Positions 1 to 8,471 of a stretch of 64,000 nucleotides of DNA are shown piece after piece. Under the pieces are notes generated by a model. It was not told the origin of the DNA and made no database searches. It worked only from the letters and a program-made list of their open reading frames with translations. Each line of letters begins with the position of its first letter. Position 1 is the stretch's first letter. The DNA lies in contig JAITPR010000022.1 of assembly GCA_031289315.1 (NCBI GenBank), positions 62,001 to 126,000 on the forward strand. The letters are read 5' to 3'. The stretch comes from Clostridiaceae bacterium. Its GTDB lineage: Bacteria; Bacillota; Clostridia; Christensenellales; CAG-917. Position numbers and translations under genes: made by a program.

Positions 1-1868
1 GCCGTCAAAACGAGGGTTTGCTCTTCTACAGGCAACTCCGCTTGAGAGGGAATCTTTGTGTTTTTAGCGGCTTTTGAAGCAGTTTTTACCGTAGCGGCTT
101 TGGGAGAATATCTTTTGGCGATTTCAAAGAAACGCGCCTCCTTGTTGAACTTCGATATGTTGGACGCGACGACGGCAAGCGCGCTAGGAAGAATTACCGT
201 GCGCATTATGCTGACGTCCTCCCCTAGCGGATTTCTGATGCCGACGGCGTTTCTAAGCGCGTCGTCCGCGGATAGGCGAAGCAAGTCGAACGCTTTAGGC
301 GATATAAACGAATAGGTAACGGTTTCAGAGAAGCCCGCACCCGCCGCAGCGTTGCGCGCCGCCGTATCGGTACGGTAGCTATTAGACGCGCCGCCTATTG
401 TCTGTTGCGCCTTTGACAGCAACTTCGACTTGATTTTGTCGTAGCCCATGAGCCGTATAACCTCTTCGGCTATGTCGTTGGCATTTTCTAGGTCTTCGCG
501 GTATTCGGGAATATCCGACGTCAAAAGCTTGCCGGATTGCACGGTTTTTATGCCTAATCCGTTGAGGATTTCCATTATCTTATCGGCTTTTACGGTTATG
601 CCCAAAATCTTAGACACGGCGGCGGCTGTGAAGCTTACCGTTCTTTCCTTTACAAAATCCGTTGCTATGTCGACTGGTGCGCCGGCTACGGTACCGCATT
701 CAAGCTCGTGTACCAGTTGGAGCGCGCGTTTCAACCCCAACTCCTGTGCGCTGAAGTCAATGCCCTTTTCGAAGCGTGCGGACGAGTCTGAACGCAAATT
801 GAGGGCTTTAGAGGACCTGCGTATGTTATCACGCGCGAATTTGGCGGACTCAAACACAATTTCCACCGTGCCGACGTTTATTCCGCTGTCCGTGCCGCCC
901 ATTATGCCGGCGACCGCCATGGGACGCGCAAGATCGCATATGACTAGAACGCTTTCCTCCAACGTCCGCGTTTTGCCGTCAAGCGTCACAACTTCCTCGT
1001 CCTTTTTGGCGTTTCTCACTATTATGTGGTTGCCGCCGATATTGAAGCGGTCAAAGGCGTGCATGGGCTGCCCTATCTCCGTAAGCACGTAGTTGGTGAT
1101 ATCCACGATATTGTTTATCGGGCGTATCCCCACGGCTTTAAGGCGCTTTTTTATATACTCCGGAGAGGGCTTTATTTTAACGTTTTTAACCGTCTGCGCC
1201 ATGTAACGCGGACACAAAATTTGATTTTCCACCACGACCTTTACAGGGTCGGCAGGTTCCTCGTCGCTCTGATAGGTAAACGCATACGGCTTCACATCCT
1301 TGCCCGTAACTGCGGCTATTTCGCGCGCAATTCCCAAAATTGAATTGCAATCGGGACGGTTTGCCGTCACCGACACGTCGAAAATAATGTCGTCAAGCCC
1401 CAAAACGTCGGCAATATCCGTGCCGGGCGCTATCGACGGCGACAAAATAAGCACTCCGTCCGGATCTGCTCCGGGAAAATCCTCATCCGTCGCCTTCAGC
1501 TCCTCAAGACCGGTAAACATGCCGTCCGAACGCACTCCGCGCAGTTCTCCCGCCGATATTTTTGTACCCGACGGAAGTAACGCCCCGTCCAATGCCACGG
1601 GAACCACGGCGCCGGCGTATACGTTCTTAGCGTTTGTCACAATCTGAACGACCTTAAAGCCTACGTCGACGGTACAAACGAATAATTTGTCCGCATTCGG
1701 ATGCTTTTCTATTGCCGTAATCTGCCCCGCAACCGTGTTTTTGACGGCGTCGCGCTGATTTATTATCTCTTCTATTTCAAAGCCCGCGCTCACAAACTTT
1801 TTTTCAAGTTCGGCGGGCGCAATGTCTATGTCTACAAAATCCTTCAACCAATTTAAGGGTGCTTTCAT
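1..1868 (-). CDS. pheT: Phenylalanine--tRNA ligase beta subunit, C-terminus cut by window edge
   Basis: This gene encodes the beta chain of the cytoplasmic alpha2beta2 phenylalanyl-tRNA synthetase. About 622 codons are visible against the usual ~800, and the frame is still open at base 1. It starts MKAPLNWLKDFVDIDIAP, as expected for PheT. An OB-fold tRNA-binding domain follows (around residues 40-150, with HPNADKLFVCTVDVG), then the B3/B4 editing region (NRPDCNSILGIAREIAAV; INNIVDITNYVLTEIGQPMH), then the B5 region. The start is fixed by a ribosome site, AGGAGG, reading into ATG at 1868. It lies 13 bases after the pheS stop, so the two form one leftward operon and the subunits are made together. 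I am confident of the identity; the missing part lies left of the window. Confidence 0.96.
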   Translation of the reverse strand, partial: MKAPLNWLKDFVDIDIAPAELEKKFVSAGFEIEEIINQRDAVKNTVAGQITAIEKHPNADKLFVCTVDVGFKVVQIVTNAKNVYAGAVVPVALDGALLPSGTKISAGELRGVRSDGMFTGLEELKATDEDFPGADPDGVLILSPSIAPGTDIADVLGLDDIIFDVSVTANRPDCNSILGIAREIAAVTGKDVKPYAFTYQSDEEPADPVKVVVENQILCPRYMAQTVKNVKIKPSPEYIKKRLKAVGIRPINNIVDITNYVLTEIGQPMHAFDRFNIGGNHIIVRNAKKDEEVVTLDGKTRTLEESVLVICDLARPMAVAGIMGGTDSGINVGTVEIVFESAKFARDNIRRSSKALNLRSDSSARFEKGIDFSAQELGLKRALQLVHELECGTVAGAPVDIATDFVKERTVSFTAAAVSKILGITVKADKIMEILNGLGIKTVQSGKLLTSDIPEYREDLENANDIAEEVIRLMGYDKIKSKLLSKAQQTIGGASNSYRTDTAARNAAAGAGFSETVTYSFISPKAFDLLRLSADDALRNAVGIRNPLGEDVSIMRTVILPSALAVVASNISKFNKEARFFEIAKRYSPKAATVKTASKAAKNTKIPSQAELPVEEQTLVLT

Positions 1869-1881
1869 TTAGCGCTTCCTC

Positions 1882-2901
1882 CTATTTGTACTGCTTTAAA
1901 AACCGTATGTCGTTTTCAAAGAATATGCGTATATCGGGAATACCGTATCTAATCATTGCAACGCGCTCCATTCCCACGCCGAACGCAAAGCCCGAATATA
2001 CGCTGCTGTCTATGCCGCAGTTATCCAAAACCTTAGGATTTAAGATGCCCGCACCCAAAATTTCAATCCAACCCGTGCCCTTACAGATACGGCAACCCTT
2101 GCCGCCGCATAGCGGACAGCTACAATCGACCTCTACGCTTGGCTCCGTAAACGGAAAAAATGACGGACGAAAACGGATTTTCGTCTTTGAGGAAAACAGC
2201 TTTTTACAAACGGTTTCCAAACAACCCTTTAAATCGCAAAGAGAGATGTTCTTGTCGACGACTAGCCCCTCTATTTGCTGAAACATGGGGCTGTGACTGG
2301 CATCGTCGTCCACTCTGTATACCTTGCCCGGTATTATAACGCGTATGGGAGGCTTTTGTTCAAGCATAACGCGCGCCTGCATGGGAGAGGTGTGCGTACG
2401 CAAAACCACGTCGTCCGTGATATAAAAGGTGTCCTGCATATCGCGCGCCGGGTGGTCCTTAGGAATGTTCAGAAGCTGAAAATTGAAGAAATCCAACTCA
2501 ACTTCCGGACCTTCCTTGATTTCGAATCCTAAAGAAGTGAAAATTTCCGCAAATTCCGCCTTAACTTTGCTCAACGGATGTATACTGCCCGCCTCCGCCG
2601 ATACTCCCGGCAAGGTGATGTCTATCCGCTCCGCAAGCAATCTTGCGCGCTGTTCTTCCTTTGCCGCGGTCTTGTCTTTTTCTTGCAACACCTCTTCGAT
2701 TTTTACGCGTGCGTCGTTTAAAAGCTTGCCAAAAAATGGTTTATCCTCTTTGGCGATGTCCTTTAGCGACTTCATCACCTCGGTAAAAACACCGTTTTTA
2801 CCCAAGTAGCGCACCCTCAATTCGTTTAACTCTGCAACCGAAGATGCTTTCTCCAGTTCCGCGTTAAAGCTTCGCGTGATTTTGTCAATGGTTTCTTGCA
2901 T
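1882..2901 (-). CDS. pheS: Phenylalanine--tRNA ligase alpha subunit
   Basis: This gene encodes the catalytic alpha chain of phenylalanyl-tRNA synthetase, a class II enzyme. The 339-residue length matches the family. The N-terminal coiled coil (residues ~1-90) is followed by the class II core. Motif 2 lies around FRPSFFPFTEPSVEVD, and motif 3 is FGVGMERVAMIRYG near the C-terminus. A CPLCGGKGCRICKGTGW segment carries four Cys, which is common in one bacterial PheS subgroup. The start follows GGGAGGAGC, a strong ribosome site. A predicted promoter at 3137-3165 gives a leader of about 230 bases that contains a 71-bp copy of the dispersed inverted-repeat element. I looked for a T-box in that leader and found no convincing one. 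It is first in the operon with pheT. Confidence 0.97.
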   Translation of the reverse strand: MQETIDKITRSFNAELEKASSVAELNELRVRYLGKNGVFTEVMKSLKDIAKEDKPFFGKLLNDARVKIEEVLQEKDKTAAKEEQRARLLAERIDITLPGVSAEAGSIHPLSKVKAEFAEIFTSLGFEIKEGPEVELDFFNFQLLNIPKDHPARDMQDTFYITDDVVLRTHTSPMQARVMLEQKPPIRVIIPGKVYRVDDDASHSPMFQQIEGLVVDKNISLCDLKGCLETVCKKLFSSKTKIRFRPSFFPFTEPSVEVDCSCPLCGGKGCRICKGTGWIEILGAGILNPKVLDNCGIDSSVYSGFAFGVGMERVAMIRYGIPDIRIFFENDIRFLKQYK

Positions 2902-2929
2902 TATAATGCTCCTCCCTGTCTAGAATATC

Positions 2930-3000
2930 GGGTGTGGGCAATTCATGGTGATAAAATATTTTCTTGCCTAGCAAGTCGTCGCCACGGATTGTCCACGCCC
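2930..3000. repeat. Dispersed inverted-repeat element, short form, copy 1
   Basis: The left end reads GGGTGTGGGCAATTCATGGTGA-like and the right end is its imperfect inverse, GGATTGTCCACGCCC. It is 71 bp long. It lies inside the pheS leader, 28 bases upstream of the pheS ATG. The same inner stretch, ATAAAATATTTTCTT, recurs in copies 4 and 5. Confidence 0.85.
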
Positions 3001-3136
3001 AAAATATTCAGCAAAATCCTTAATTCCGCGCGGTACGGAAACAATCTCGTACGGACTCCGCAAATCAAGCGATTTCACTAAAATATTAACGTGATTTTTC
3101 GCGCATATCTCGCGCGTACACACATGTATACGTATA

Positions 3137-3165
3137 TTTATAACATATATTAACCATATAGTCAA
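3137..3165 (-). promoter_or_regulatory. Sigma-A-type promoter of pheST
   Basis: Read leftward, TTGACT (3160-3165) is separated by exactly 17 bases from TATAAA (3137-3142). Transcription would start near 3130. Confidence 0.75.
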
Positions 3166-3175
3166 CCCTAATTTA

Positions 3176-3220
3176 GTGTATGGACAATTCGCGGTGACGA
3201 CTTGCTGGGCAAAAAAATCA
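3176..3220. repeat. Dispersed inverted-repeat element, one end only, copy 2
   Basis: The sequence TATGGACAATTCGCGGTGA followed by CGACTTGCTGGGCAAAAAAAT matches one end of the family. No matching right end is visible. It sits just upstream of the pheST promoter. From 3221 to 3568 I see nothing I can name. Confidence 0.6.
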
Positions 3221-3568
3221 TATCGGAATGCTACAAAAAATCAACTTCATTCGGACTTGATTTCATGAGGCAATTGCACGCCGGCTCATATCCGTTTTTC
3301 ATATTATTATCGTTCGTACGAAAAAACAAGCAACCATACCGCCGCTTTGTTTAAAACGGCACATCGGTTTGATTGCTCACCCAACCAAAAGCTAGGAAAA
3401 CCAACCCTCATATGAACGTAATTTTATGAGGAAATAATTCCACACACACGACACACCTTTGCTCATTCCCCGAATTTATAATTTGCCTACAACCCATATT
3501 TTCATTAAATTTTGCTTTGCAGTCCTCTTGCTAAGTAATATATTGTTTTTCGACATATCTGACAATGA

Positions 3569-3631
3569 AGTATTCCATAAATGAGGTGTTTTTGTACTAG
3601 TATGCCGAAAACACCTCATTTATGGAATACT
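3569..3631. repeat. Perfect 24-bp inverted repeat with 15-base loop
   Basis: The arms 3569-3592 and 3608-3631 are exact reverse complements (arm core CCATAAATGAGGTGTTTT). There is no U-run after the hairpin in either direction, so a simple terminator is unlikely. It lies between the divergent pheS and recombinase promoters, about 65 bases from the latter. Confidence 0.9.
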
Positions 3632-3695
3632 ATCCTTCAAATACTCTCCTTAACGTGTTTTTGACATTTTTCTTTGCGTATACGCGTGTGCGCAC

Positions 3696-3724
3696 TTGAT
3701 TTATTATAAAAATAGTGCTAGAAT
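3696..3724 (+). promoter_or_regulatory. Sigma-A-type promoter of the Xer-type recombinase
   Basis: TTGATT (3696-3701) and TAGAAT (3719-3724) are spaced 17 bases apart. The predicted start is near 3731, giving a leader of about 210 bases before the chosen ATG at 3943. Confidence 0.6.
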
Positions 3725-3942
3725 AATATAAAGAGTTTTGCCCTGCTTGCAAGCAAAAAGCCAATGCCGTGCCGTACGGTGCGCGCGAAAATGTCCGCAT
3801 CCGAAGCGGAAATTCAAGGTTTTTGGGGCAAACGTGCCTCAAAACTACTTCCGCTCCCCTCCCCCGCCCGATTTCTAGGTGTCAAGGGTACGAAAACCGG
3901 CACCCTAGGGTGCTTTTGCAAACAAGGCTCCCTTTAAAACAG

Positions 3943-5001
3943 ATGGCTAAAGATTACTTTAAAGAAAGAGATAAGGAAAACCTTGAAAAAATACGGCAAA
4001 TACGTAAGGAACTGCCCTCTTTTTGCAACACCTTCTTTATAGGTATAGAACCGTCTACCACAGTGTTGACACGCTTGAATTATGCGCGCGATTTACAAGT
4101 ATTTTTCCGCTTTTTATCGGAAAACATCTTTAAAAAATATGTTTCGGACGATTACGTAATATCGGACTTAGATAAAATTAAATCCACCGATTTAGAGATG
4201 TTTGCGGACTTTTTGACTTCATACGAGGGTGCAGGCGGAGAAAACCGCATGAATTCCCCCAAAGGAAAGGCACGAAAGCTGTCCGCAATACGGACTTTTT
4301 ATAACTATTTCTACAAACACGACTTAATCAATACCAATCCCGCAGTTAAAATAACCTTTCCGAAATTACGTGAAAAAGAGATAATACGCTTGGAAAGCGA
4401 CGAAGTGGAACAGCTTTTGGAAACCGCGGATTTAGGCGAAAATATGACGTTGCAAGAAGCTAATTTTCACCTCCATACGCGCATGCGCGACGTTGCGATA
4501 CTGACGCTTCTTTTGGGTACGGGAATACGTGTAAGCGAATGCGTGGGGCTGAATATCGACGATATAGACTTTAAAATAAACGCCTTTACCGTGACAAGAA
4601 AGGGTGGCGGTCGCGTAATACTCTACTTTTCGGACGAGGTGAAAGCCGCCCTTACCGATTGGTTGGCGGCGCGCGCCGACATAGAGGATGTGCCGTCCGA
4701 CGAAAGCGCTCTGTTTTTGTCGTTGCAAAAGCGGCGCATATCCGTGCGAGCGGTGCAGTTGTTGGTGAAAAAATACAGTCAAAAGGTGACTACCGTCAAG
4801 AATATAACCCCTCACAAGCTACGCAGCACCTACGGCACCAGTCTATACCGCGCCACGCACGATATATATGTTGTAGCGGAGGTTTTGGGACACAAGGATA
4901 TAAACACAACAAAGAAACACTACGCCGCCATGAGCGAGGATATACGCCGCGCCGCCGCTGACAAGGTAAAATTGAAGGACGACGGCAACGATGACACCTA
5001 A
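3943..5001 (+). CDS. Tyrosine recombinase, XerC/XerD/XerA type
   Basis: A tyrosine recombinase that probably acts on chromosome-dimer resolution (dif) or a related site. The 352-residue product has an N-terminal core-binding domain (residues ~30-165) and a C-terminal catalytic domain. All six catalytic positions are present: R196 (TGIRVSE), K220 (TRKGGG), H291 and R294 (HKLRSTYG), H317 (LGHKD) and Y327 (KKHY). The frame is open upstream to 3769, but that extension overlaps a low-complexity leader and does not resemble the family. MAKDYFKERDKENL at 3943 is a better N-terminus, although no strong ribosome site precedes either start. It stands alone between pheS and the PadR gene. The family assignment is firm; I cannot say whether it is the cell's main Xer protein. 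A nearby perfect inverted repeat at 3569-3631 could be its substrate, but this is inference. Confidence 0.9.
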   Translation: MAKDYFKERDKENLEKIRQIRKELPSFCNTFFIGIEPSTTVLTRLNYARDLQVFFRFLSENIFKKYVSDDYVISDLDKIKSTDLEMFADFLTSYEGAGGENRMNSPKGKARKLSAIRTFYNYFYKHDLINTNPAVKITFPKLREKEIIRLESDEVEQLLETADLGENMTLQEANFHLHTRMRDVAILTLLLGTGIRVSECVGLNIDDIDFKINAFTVTRKGGGRVILYFSDEVKAALTDWLAARADIEDVPSDESALFLSLQKRRISVRAVQLLVKKYSQKVTTVKNITPHKLRSTYGTSLYRATHDIYVVAEVLGHKDINTTKKHYAAMSEDIRRAAADKVKLKDDGNDDT

Positions 5002-5078
5002 ATACCGTCATTTTCCCGAAAAATATGCCTTGTCATAAAAAAAATGTCGTTTTTTGGAAAACTTACATTTATATAATC

Positions 5079-5107
5079 TTGACATTTTCATAATAGAGGT
5101 GTAAAAT
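5079..5107 (+). promoter_or_regulatory. Sigma-A-type promoter of the PadR-repeat gene
   Basis: TTGACA (5079-5084) and TAAAAT (5102-5107) are 17 bases apart, a near-consensus promoter. The predicted start near 5114 gives a leader of about 135 bases. Confidence 0.75.
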
Positions 5108-5248
5108 TTATAATGAAAGTAGCATATACTTCGAAAACTTAATTAAAGTAGGTACCGCTTCCGATTCTTAAGCGTAGGCAAGCCTCAAAACAACCGCCGC
5201 CCTCCCCCGTCGAGCACGGGCGCGGCGCGGCACACGATAAGTTGCACT

Positions 5249-8113
5249 ATGGACATATCTACAGTAAACAGCGATATATTGCGCGGTAACGTCAATACCA
5301 TAATACTCTCCTCTCTTTTGGAAGGGGCAGGTTATTGCTACGACATTTTACGCGAGATAGAGTTGAAGAGCGACGGACAGTACCGCTTAAAGCAGGCGAC
5401 GCTTTACAGTTGTTTAAAACGTTTAGAACAACGCGGTCTAGTATATTCCTATTTGGGCGAGCTTGACGATACGGGCGGCGGCAGAAGACGGTATTATAAA
5501 CTTACCGAAGAAGGTCAGCTGTATTTTGAGCAAACCAAAAATGAGTACGTCTTTTCCAGAACTATTTTGGATAAGCTTGTGTCCGACGACGACTTCGACT
5601 TTACCAACCCCGTTCCGTTTGATCCGGACAGCCTGCGCCCCTACACCAAACGCAAGGGAGCGCGCGACGACGACATTTCCGACTTTTCCGGCGGCGCTAC
5701 GGAAACGGAAAGGATTGTGGAACGCGAGATTATCCGTGAGGTTCCCGTCGAACATGAAATAATCAAGGAAGTAACAATCGAGGTCGAGTCGATTAGAGAG
5801 GTTCCCGTGGAGGTGGTGCGTGAGGTTCGCGTTATTGTTGAAACGGCGGTTCCCGTGGAGTCCGTACGCGAAATCATACGCGAAATCGAAATCGACCGCC
5901 TCGTTGAGGTCACCAAAGAAATTGAAATTATCCGTGAAGTCGCGGTGGATCGTCCTGTGGAGGTTATACGTGAGATAGTCGTAGACCGCCCGGTTGAAGT
6001 GGTTCGTGAAGTCCCGATAGACCGCCCGGTCGAGGTTATTCGCGAAGTTCCGGTAGATCGCCCCGTGGAGATTATCCGAGAGGTAGTCGTAGACCGTCCT
6101 GTCGAAGTATTTCGCGAAGTCGCCATAGACCGCCCGGTCGAGGTTATTCGCGAAGTTCCGGTAGATCGCCCTGTGGAGATTATCCGTGAGATAGTCGTGG
6201 ATCGTCCGGTAGAGGTCGTTAGAGAGGTCGCCATAGACCGCCCCGTCGAAGTTATACGTGAGGTAATCGTAGACCGTCCCGTGGAGATTATCCGTGAGAT
6301 AGTTGTGGATCGCCCGGTAGAGGTTCTTCGTGAAGTCGCAATAGACCGCCCCGTCGAAGTGGAACGGGAAGTATTTGTAAAGTACGACGGAGAGGTTTCC
6401 GAAATCATAAAGGAAGTCCCCTTCCAAGTGGAGTCGATAAAGGAAATTTACGTACCGGTAGAAACCATACGCGAAATAGAGACTGTCCGCGAAGTTGCGG
6501 TAGACCGCCCTGTAGAGATTATACGCGAGATTGAAATCCTGCGCCCCGTCGAAGTCGTGAAGAACGTGGAAATCGTCCGCGAAGTCGAGGTTGAAAAACC
6601 GGTCGCCATTATAGTGGAGACCGCCGTAGAGGTCATACGAGAGGTTCCCGTTGAGGTTCCCGTTTCCGTTGAAACCTTCCGCGAAACGCAAGTCGAACGC
6701 GTAACCGAGGTTCTCAAGGAAATCGAAATTTTCAAGGAAATCCCCGTCAAAGTCGTTGAGGAAGTGGAAATCATCCGTGAGGTCGAAATAGAAAGACCGG
6801 TCGCGAATTTCTGCGAAATAGATAAAATTGTCCGTGTTCCCTTTGAGATTTTCAAGGAAGTGGAAATACTCCGCGAAACCGAAGCGATAAGAACCGTCGA
6901 AATCATAAAGGAAATTCAGGTAGAGGTAATTAAGGAAGTCCCCGTGGAAATCTATAGGGAAGTCCCCTACTACATAGACCGCATCGTGGAAAAGCCCGTA
7001 TACATAGAGGTACCCGTTCTCTTTGCCGCGGAACCACCCGTCGCCGAGACTGTTAACGATAACGCCGCAGCCGCTTTCAAAAAGGAAGGTCGCCGCGCCG
7101 GTAGAGGAAAATCGGATTTCACCGAAAGCTACGCCGCGGATGCCGAAGAAGTAGAAGAAGAAGTAATTGCATTAGATGTATTAAGTGACGAAGAGGCGGA
7201 CGACGCATTCGGAATGTACGACGAGGTGTCGGAAGACGTTGAGCAGATTAAACTAGACCGCGATAAGGAAGCTCTGCGTCGCCGCAAGGAAGCCTTAGGG
7301 TTTGCCGGCGACGATACTGAGGAAAGCGACTTAGAAGCGCGCAACACCAAACGCGGACGTTCCTTTGGCAGAAAAAACCGTGCTGCGGCGCTAAGAAACG
7401 ACGGCGGCGCAACGGCGATATACTACGGCGACGGGTTCCCTCCCTTTGCCGACGAAACCGCCGCAGTTCTCTCCGATACGGTGGAATTTGCCGCTAAAAA
7501 CGGCAACGGATATTTGGACTTTTTTGCAGATGTTCTGGACGAAACCAAGGGCGCCGTTGAAAACGACTCCGATAAAAACGACGGCGGCTCTTCGCAATTC
7601 GATTTAAAGATGCGCCTGTACGCCTCCGGCTTTCTCATGAAAACCTACGTCAAGTCGCAGTCGCGCGATTACTTTGAAAGCTCATTTATTCTCAAGTTCA
7701 AGCTTTGGCGTGATTGCGGATTTTTTATGATGCTTTTCCTTTGCGCCGGAATAGGGCTGTTTTGGGGGCTGTCCGGCGTGGGCGATACAAACCTCTATGC
7801 CGCTTTGTTCGGCGCCGCTGCGGTCATGTTTGTGGCTCCCCTGACGCTTTGGCTTTTTAACCCCGGCAAGCGCGGGCGTGCGGAATACAACTTCAAATCC
7901 TCTCTCCTGTTGCGCGCAATCATCTATATCGAAGCCGCGGTTGCCGCCGTATTCATTGCTTTCTACGCTATAGGCATAAACATAGAGGATACGCAATCCC
8001 TCTATCTGCCGCTGTTCTTACCGCTTGCGCTTCTCACGGTAATACCGTTCGGCGCACTGTTCAGACTGTGCCTGGGTAAGCTTAAACGCTATTCAATAAA
8101 ATATTCTAAATAG
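5249..8113 (+). CDS. PadR-type DNA-binding domain fused to a long REV/DRPVE repeat and a C-terminal membrane domain
   Basis: The 954-residue product has four parts. Residues ~1-105 are a PadR-type winged helix (ILSSLLEGAGYCYDILREIE, ATLYSCLKRLEQRGLV, GGGRRRYYKLTEEG). Residues ~164-590 are a charged, beta-prone repeat. Its core, at 5935-6370, is about twelve 12-residue units of the form DRPVEVIREVPV encoded by 36-bp DNA repeats; looser copies flank it. Residues ~600-800 are acidic and Lys/Arg-rich. Residues ~819-954 hold four hydrophobic helices (CGFFMMLFLCAGIGLFWGL and following) and a basic tail. PadR proteins are normally short soluble repressors of about 110-190 residues, so this arrangement is unusual. 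A membrane-tethered regulator is one reading, but its signal and target are unknown. It is monocistronic, with its own promoter and two terminator-like hairpins downstream. Antisense frames across the repeat are by-products of the repeat. Confidence 0.88.
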   Translation: MDISTVNSDILRGNVNTIILSSLLEGAGYCYDILREIELKSDGQYRLKQATLYSCLKRLEQRGLVYSYLGELDDTGGGRRRYYKLTEEGQLYFEQTKNEYVFSRTILDKLVSDDDFDFTNPVPFDPDSLRPYTKRKGARDDDISDFSGGATETERIVEREIIREVPVEHEIIKEVTIEVESIREVPVEVVREVRVIVETAVPVESVREIIREIEIDRLVEVTKEIEIIREVAVDRPVEVIREIVVDRPVEVVREVPIDRPVEVIREVPVDRPVEIIREVVVDRPVEVFREVAIDRPVEVIREVPVDRPVEIIREIVVDRPVEVVREVAIDRPVEVIREVIVDRPVEIIREIVVDRPVEVLREVAIDRPVEVEREVFVKYDGEVSEIIKEVPFQVESIKEIYVPVETIREIETVREVAVDRPVEIIREIEILRPVEVVKNVEIVREVEVEKPVAIIVETAVEVIREVPVEVPVSVETFRETQVERVTEVLKEIEIFKEIPVKVVEEVEIIREVEIERPVANFCEIDKIVRVPFEIFKEVEILRETEAIRTVEIIKEIQVEVIKEVPVEIYREVPYYIDRIVEKPVYIEVPVLFAAEPPVAETVNDNAAAAFKKEGRRAGRGKSDFTESYAADAEEVEEEVIALDVLSDEEADDAFGMYDEVSEDVEQIKLDRDKEALRRRKEALGFAGDDTEESDLEARNTKRGRSFGRKNRAAALRNDGGATAIYYGDGFPPFADETAAVLSDTVEFAAKNGNGYLDFFADVLDETKGAVENDSDKNDGGSSQFDLKMRLYASGFLMKTYVKSQSRDYFESSFILKFKLWRDCGFFMMLFLCAGIGLFWGLSGVGDTNLYAALFGAAAVMFVAPLTLWLFNPGKRGRAEYNFKSSLLLRAIIYIEAAVAAVFIAFYAIGINIEDTQSLYLPLFLPLALLTVIPFGALFRLCLGKLKRYSIKYSK
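5935..6370 (+). repeat. 36-bp coding tandem repeat in the PadR-fusion gene
   Basis: About twelve consecutive 36-bp units encode the variants DRPVE-V/I-V/I-REV-P/A/V-V/I. The copies are near-identical at DNA level (the GACCGCCCGGTCGAGG type recurs), which points to recent expansion. Both strands are open in several frames here only because of the repeat. Confidence 0.9.
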
Positions 8114-8147
8114 GCTTGAACGGTTTTCATTCGCAAAAGTAGTACTT

Positions 8148-8172
8148 AGCCCCCGGCTTAGCCGGGGGCTTT
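8148..8172 (+). terminator. Strong GC hairpin after the PadR-fusion gene
   Basis: AGCCCCCGGC, a TTA loop, then GCCGGGGGCT, with a short TTT. This is a 10-bp perfect stem starting 35 bases after the stop codon. Confidence 0.7.
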
Positions 8173-8199
8173 GCATATGCGGTGTTAATTCGCAAAAGT

Positions 8200-8237
8200 A
8201 AAAAGCAATTCCACAATTAAACGGAATTGCTTTTTTT
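8200..8237. terminator. Rho-independent terminator
   Basis: AAAAAGCAATTCC pairs with GGAATTGCTTTTT and is followed by more T residues. The A-run/T-run symmetry means it could work on both strands. The rest of 8238-8471 holds a half copy of the dispersed element and the yunB leader. Confidence 0.8.
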
Positions 8238-8253
8238 ACTGCGGTTTTCCCCT

Positions 8254-8269
8254 CGAATTGTCCACACCC
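8254..8269. repeat. Dispersed inverted-repeat element, end fragment, copy 3
   Basis: CGAATTGTCCACACCC is the conserved end of the element in inverse orientation. No partner end is visible nearby. Confidence 0.5.
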
Positions 8270-8471
8270 GTAGCAAACCTTTCCGTCCCCGGCGACAGCC
8301 CCCGATTTTCACTCATTACCCAATGCAACCGCAGAAAATTTCGAACTCCGTGCGCGGTGCGCCTATGTGCCGCATATAATTAACGGGAATAAAATATATA
8401 AAACTTTAGCCTTTTCGGCAAAATCCCGCTAAAGCGTGAGGCAACCTAAACGGCAAAACGGAGATGAATAT

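Noticed and set aside
2902-3130. T-box riboswitch in the pheS leader
   Set aside because: A GTACCGCG stretch is present, but the AGGGTGG part, a specifier stem with a Phe codon and a terminator are not visible.
3769-3942. 58-codon N-terminal extension of the Xer-type recombinase
   Set aside because: It does not resemble the family N-terminus and has low-complexity Pro/Arg content.
5438-6691. Long antisense frames over the PadR repeat (417 and 255 codons)
   Set aside because: They are produced by the 36-bp repeat, whose complement is open in several frames. They have no ribosome site and their composition is only the mirror of the repeat.
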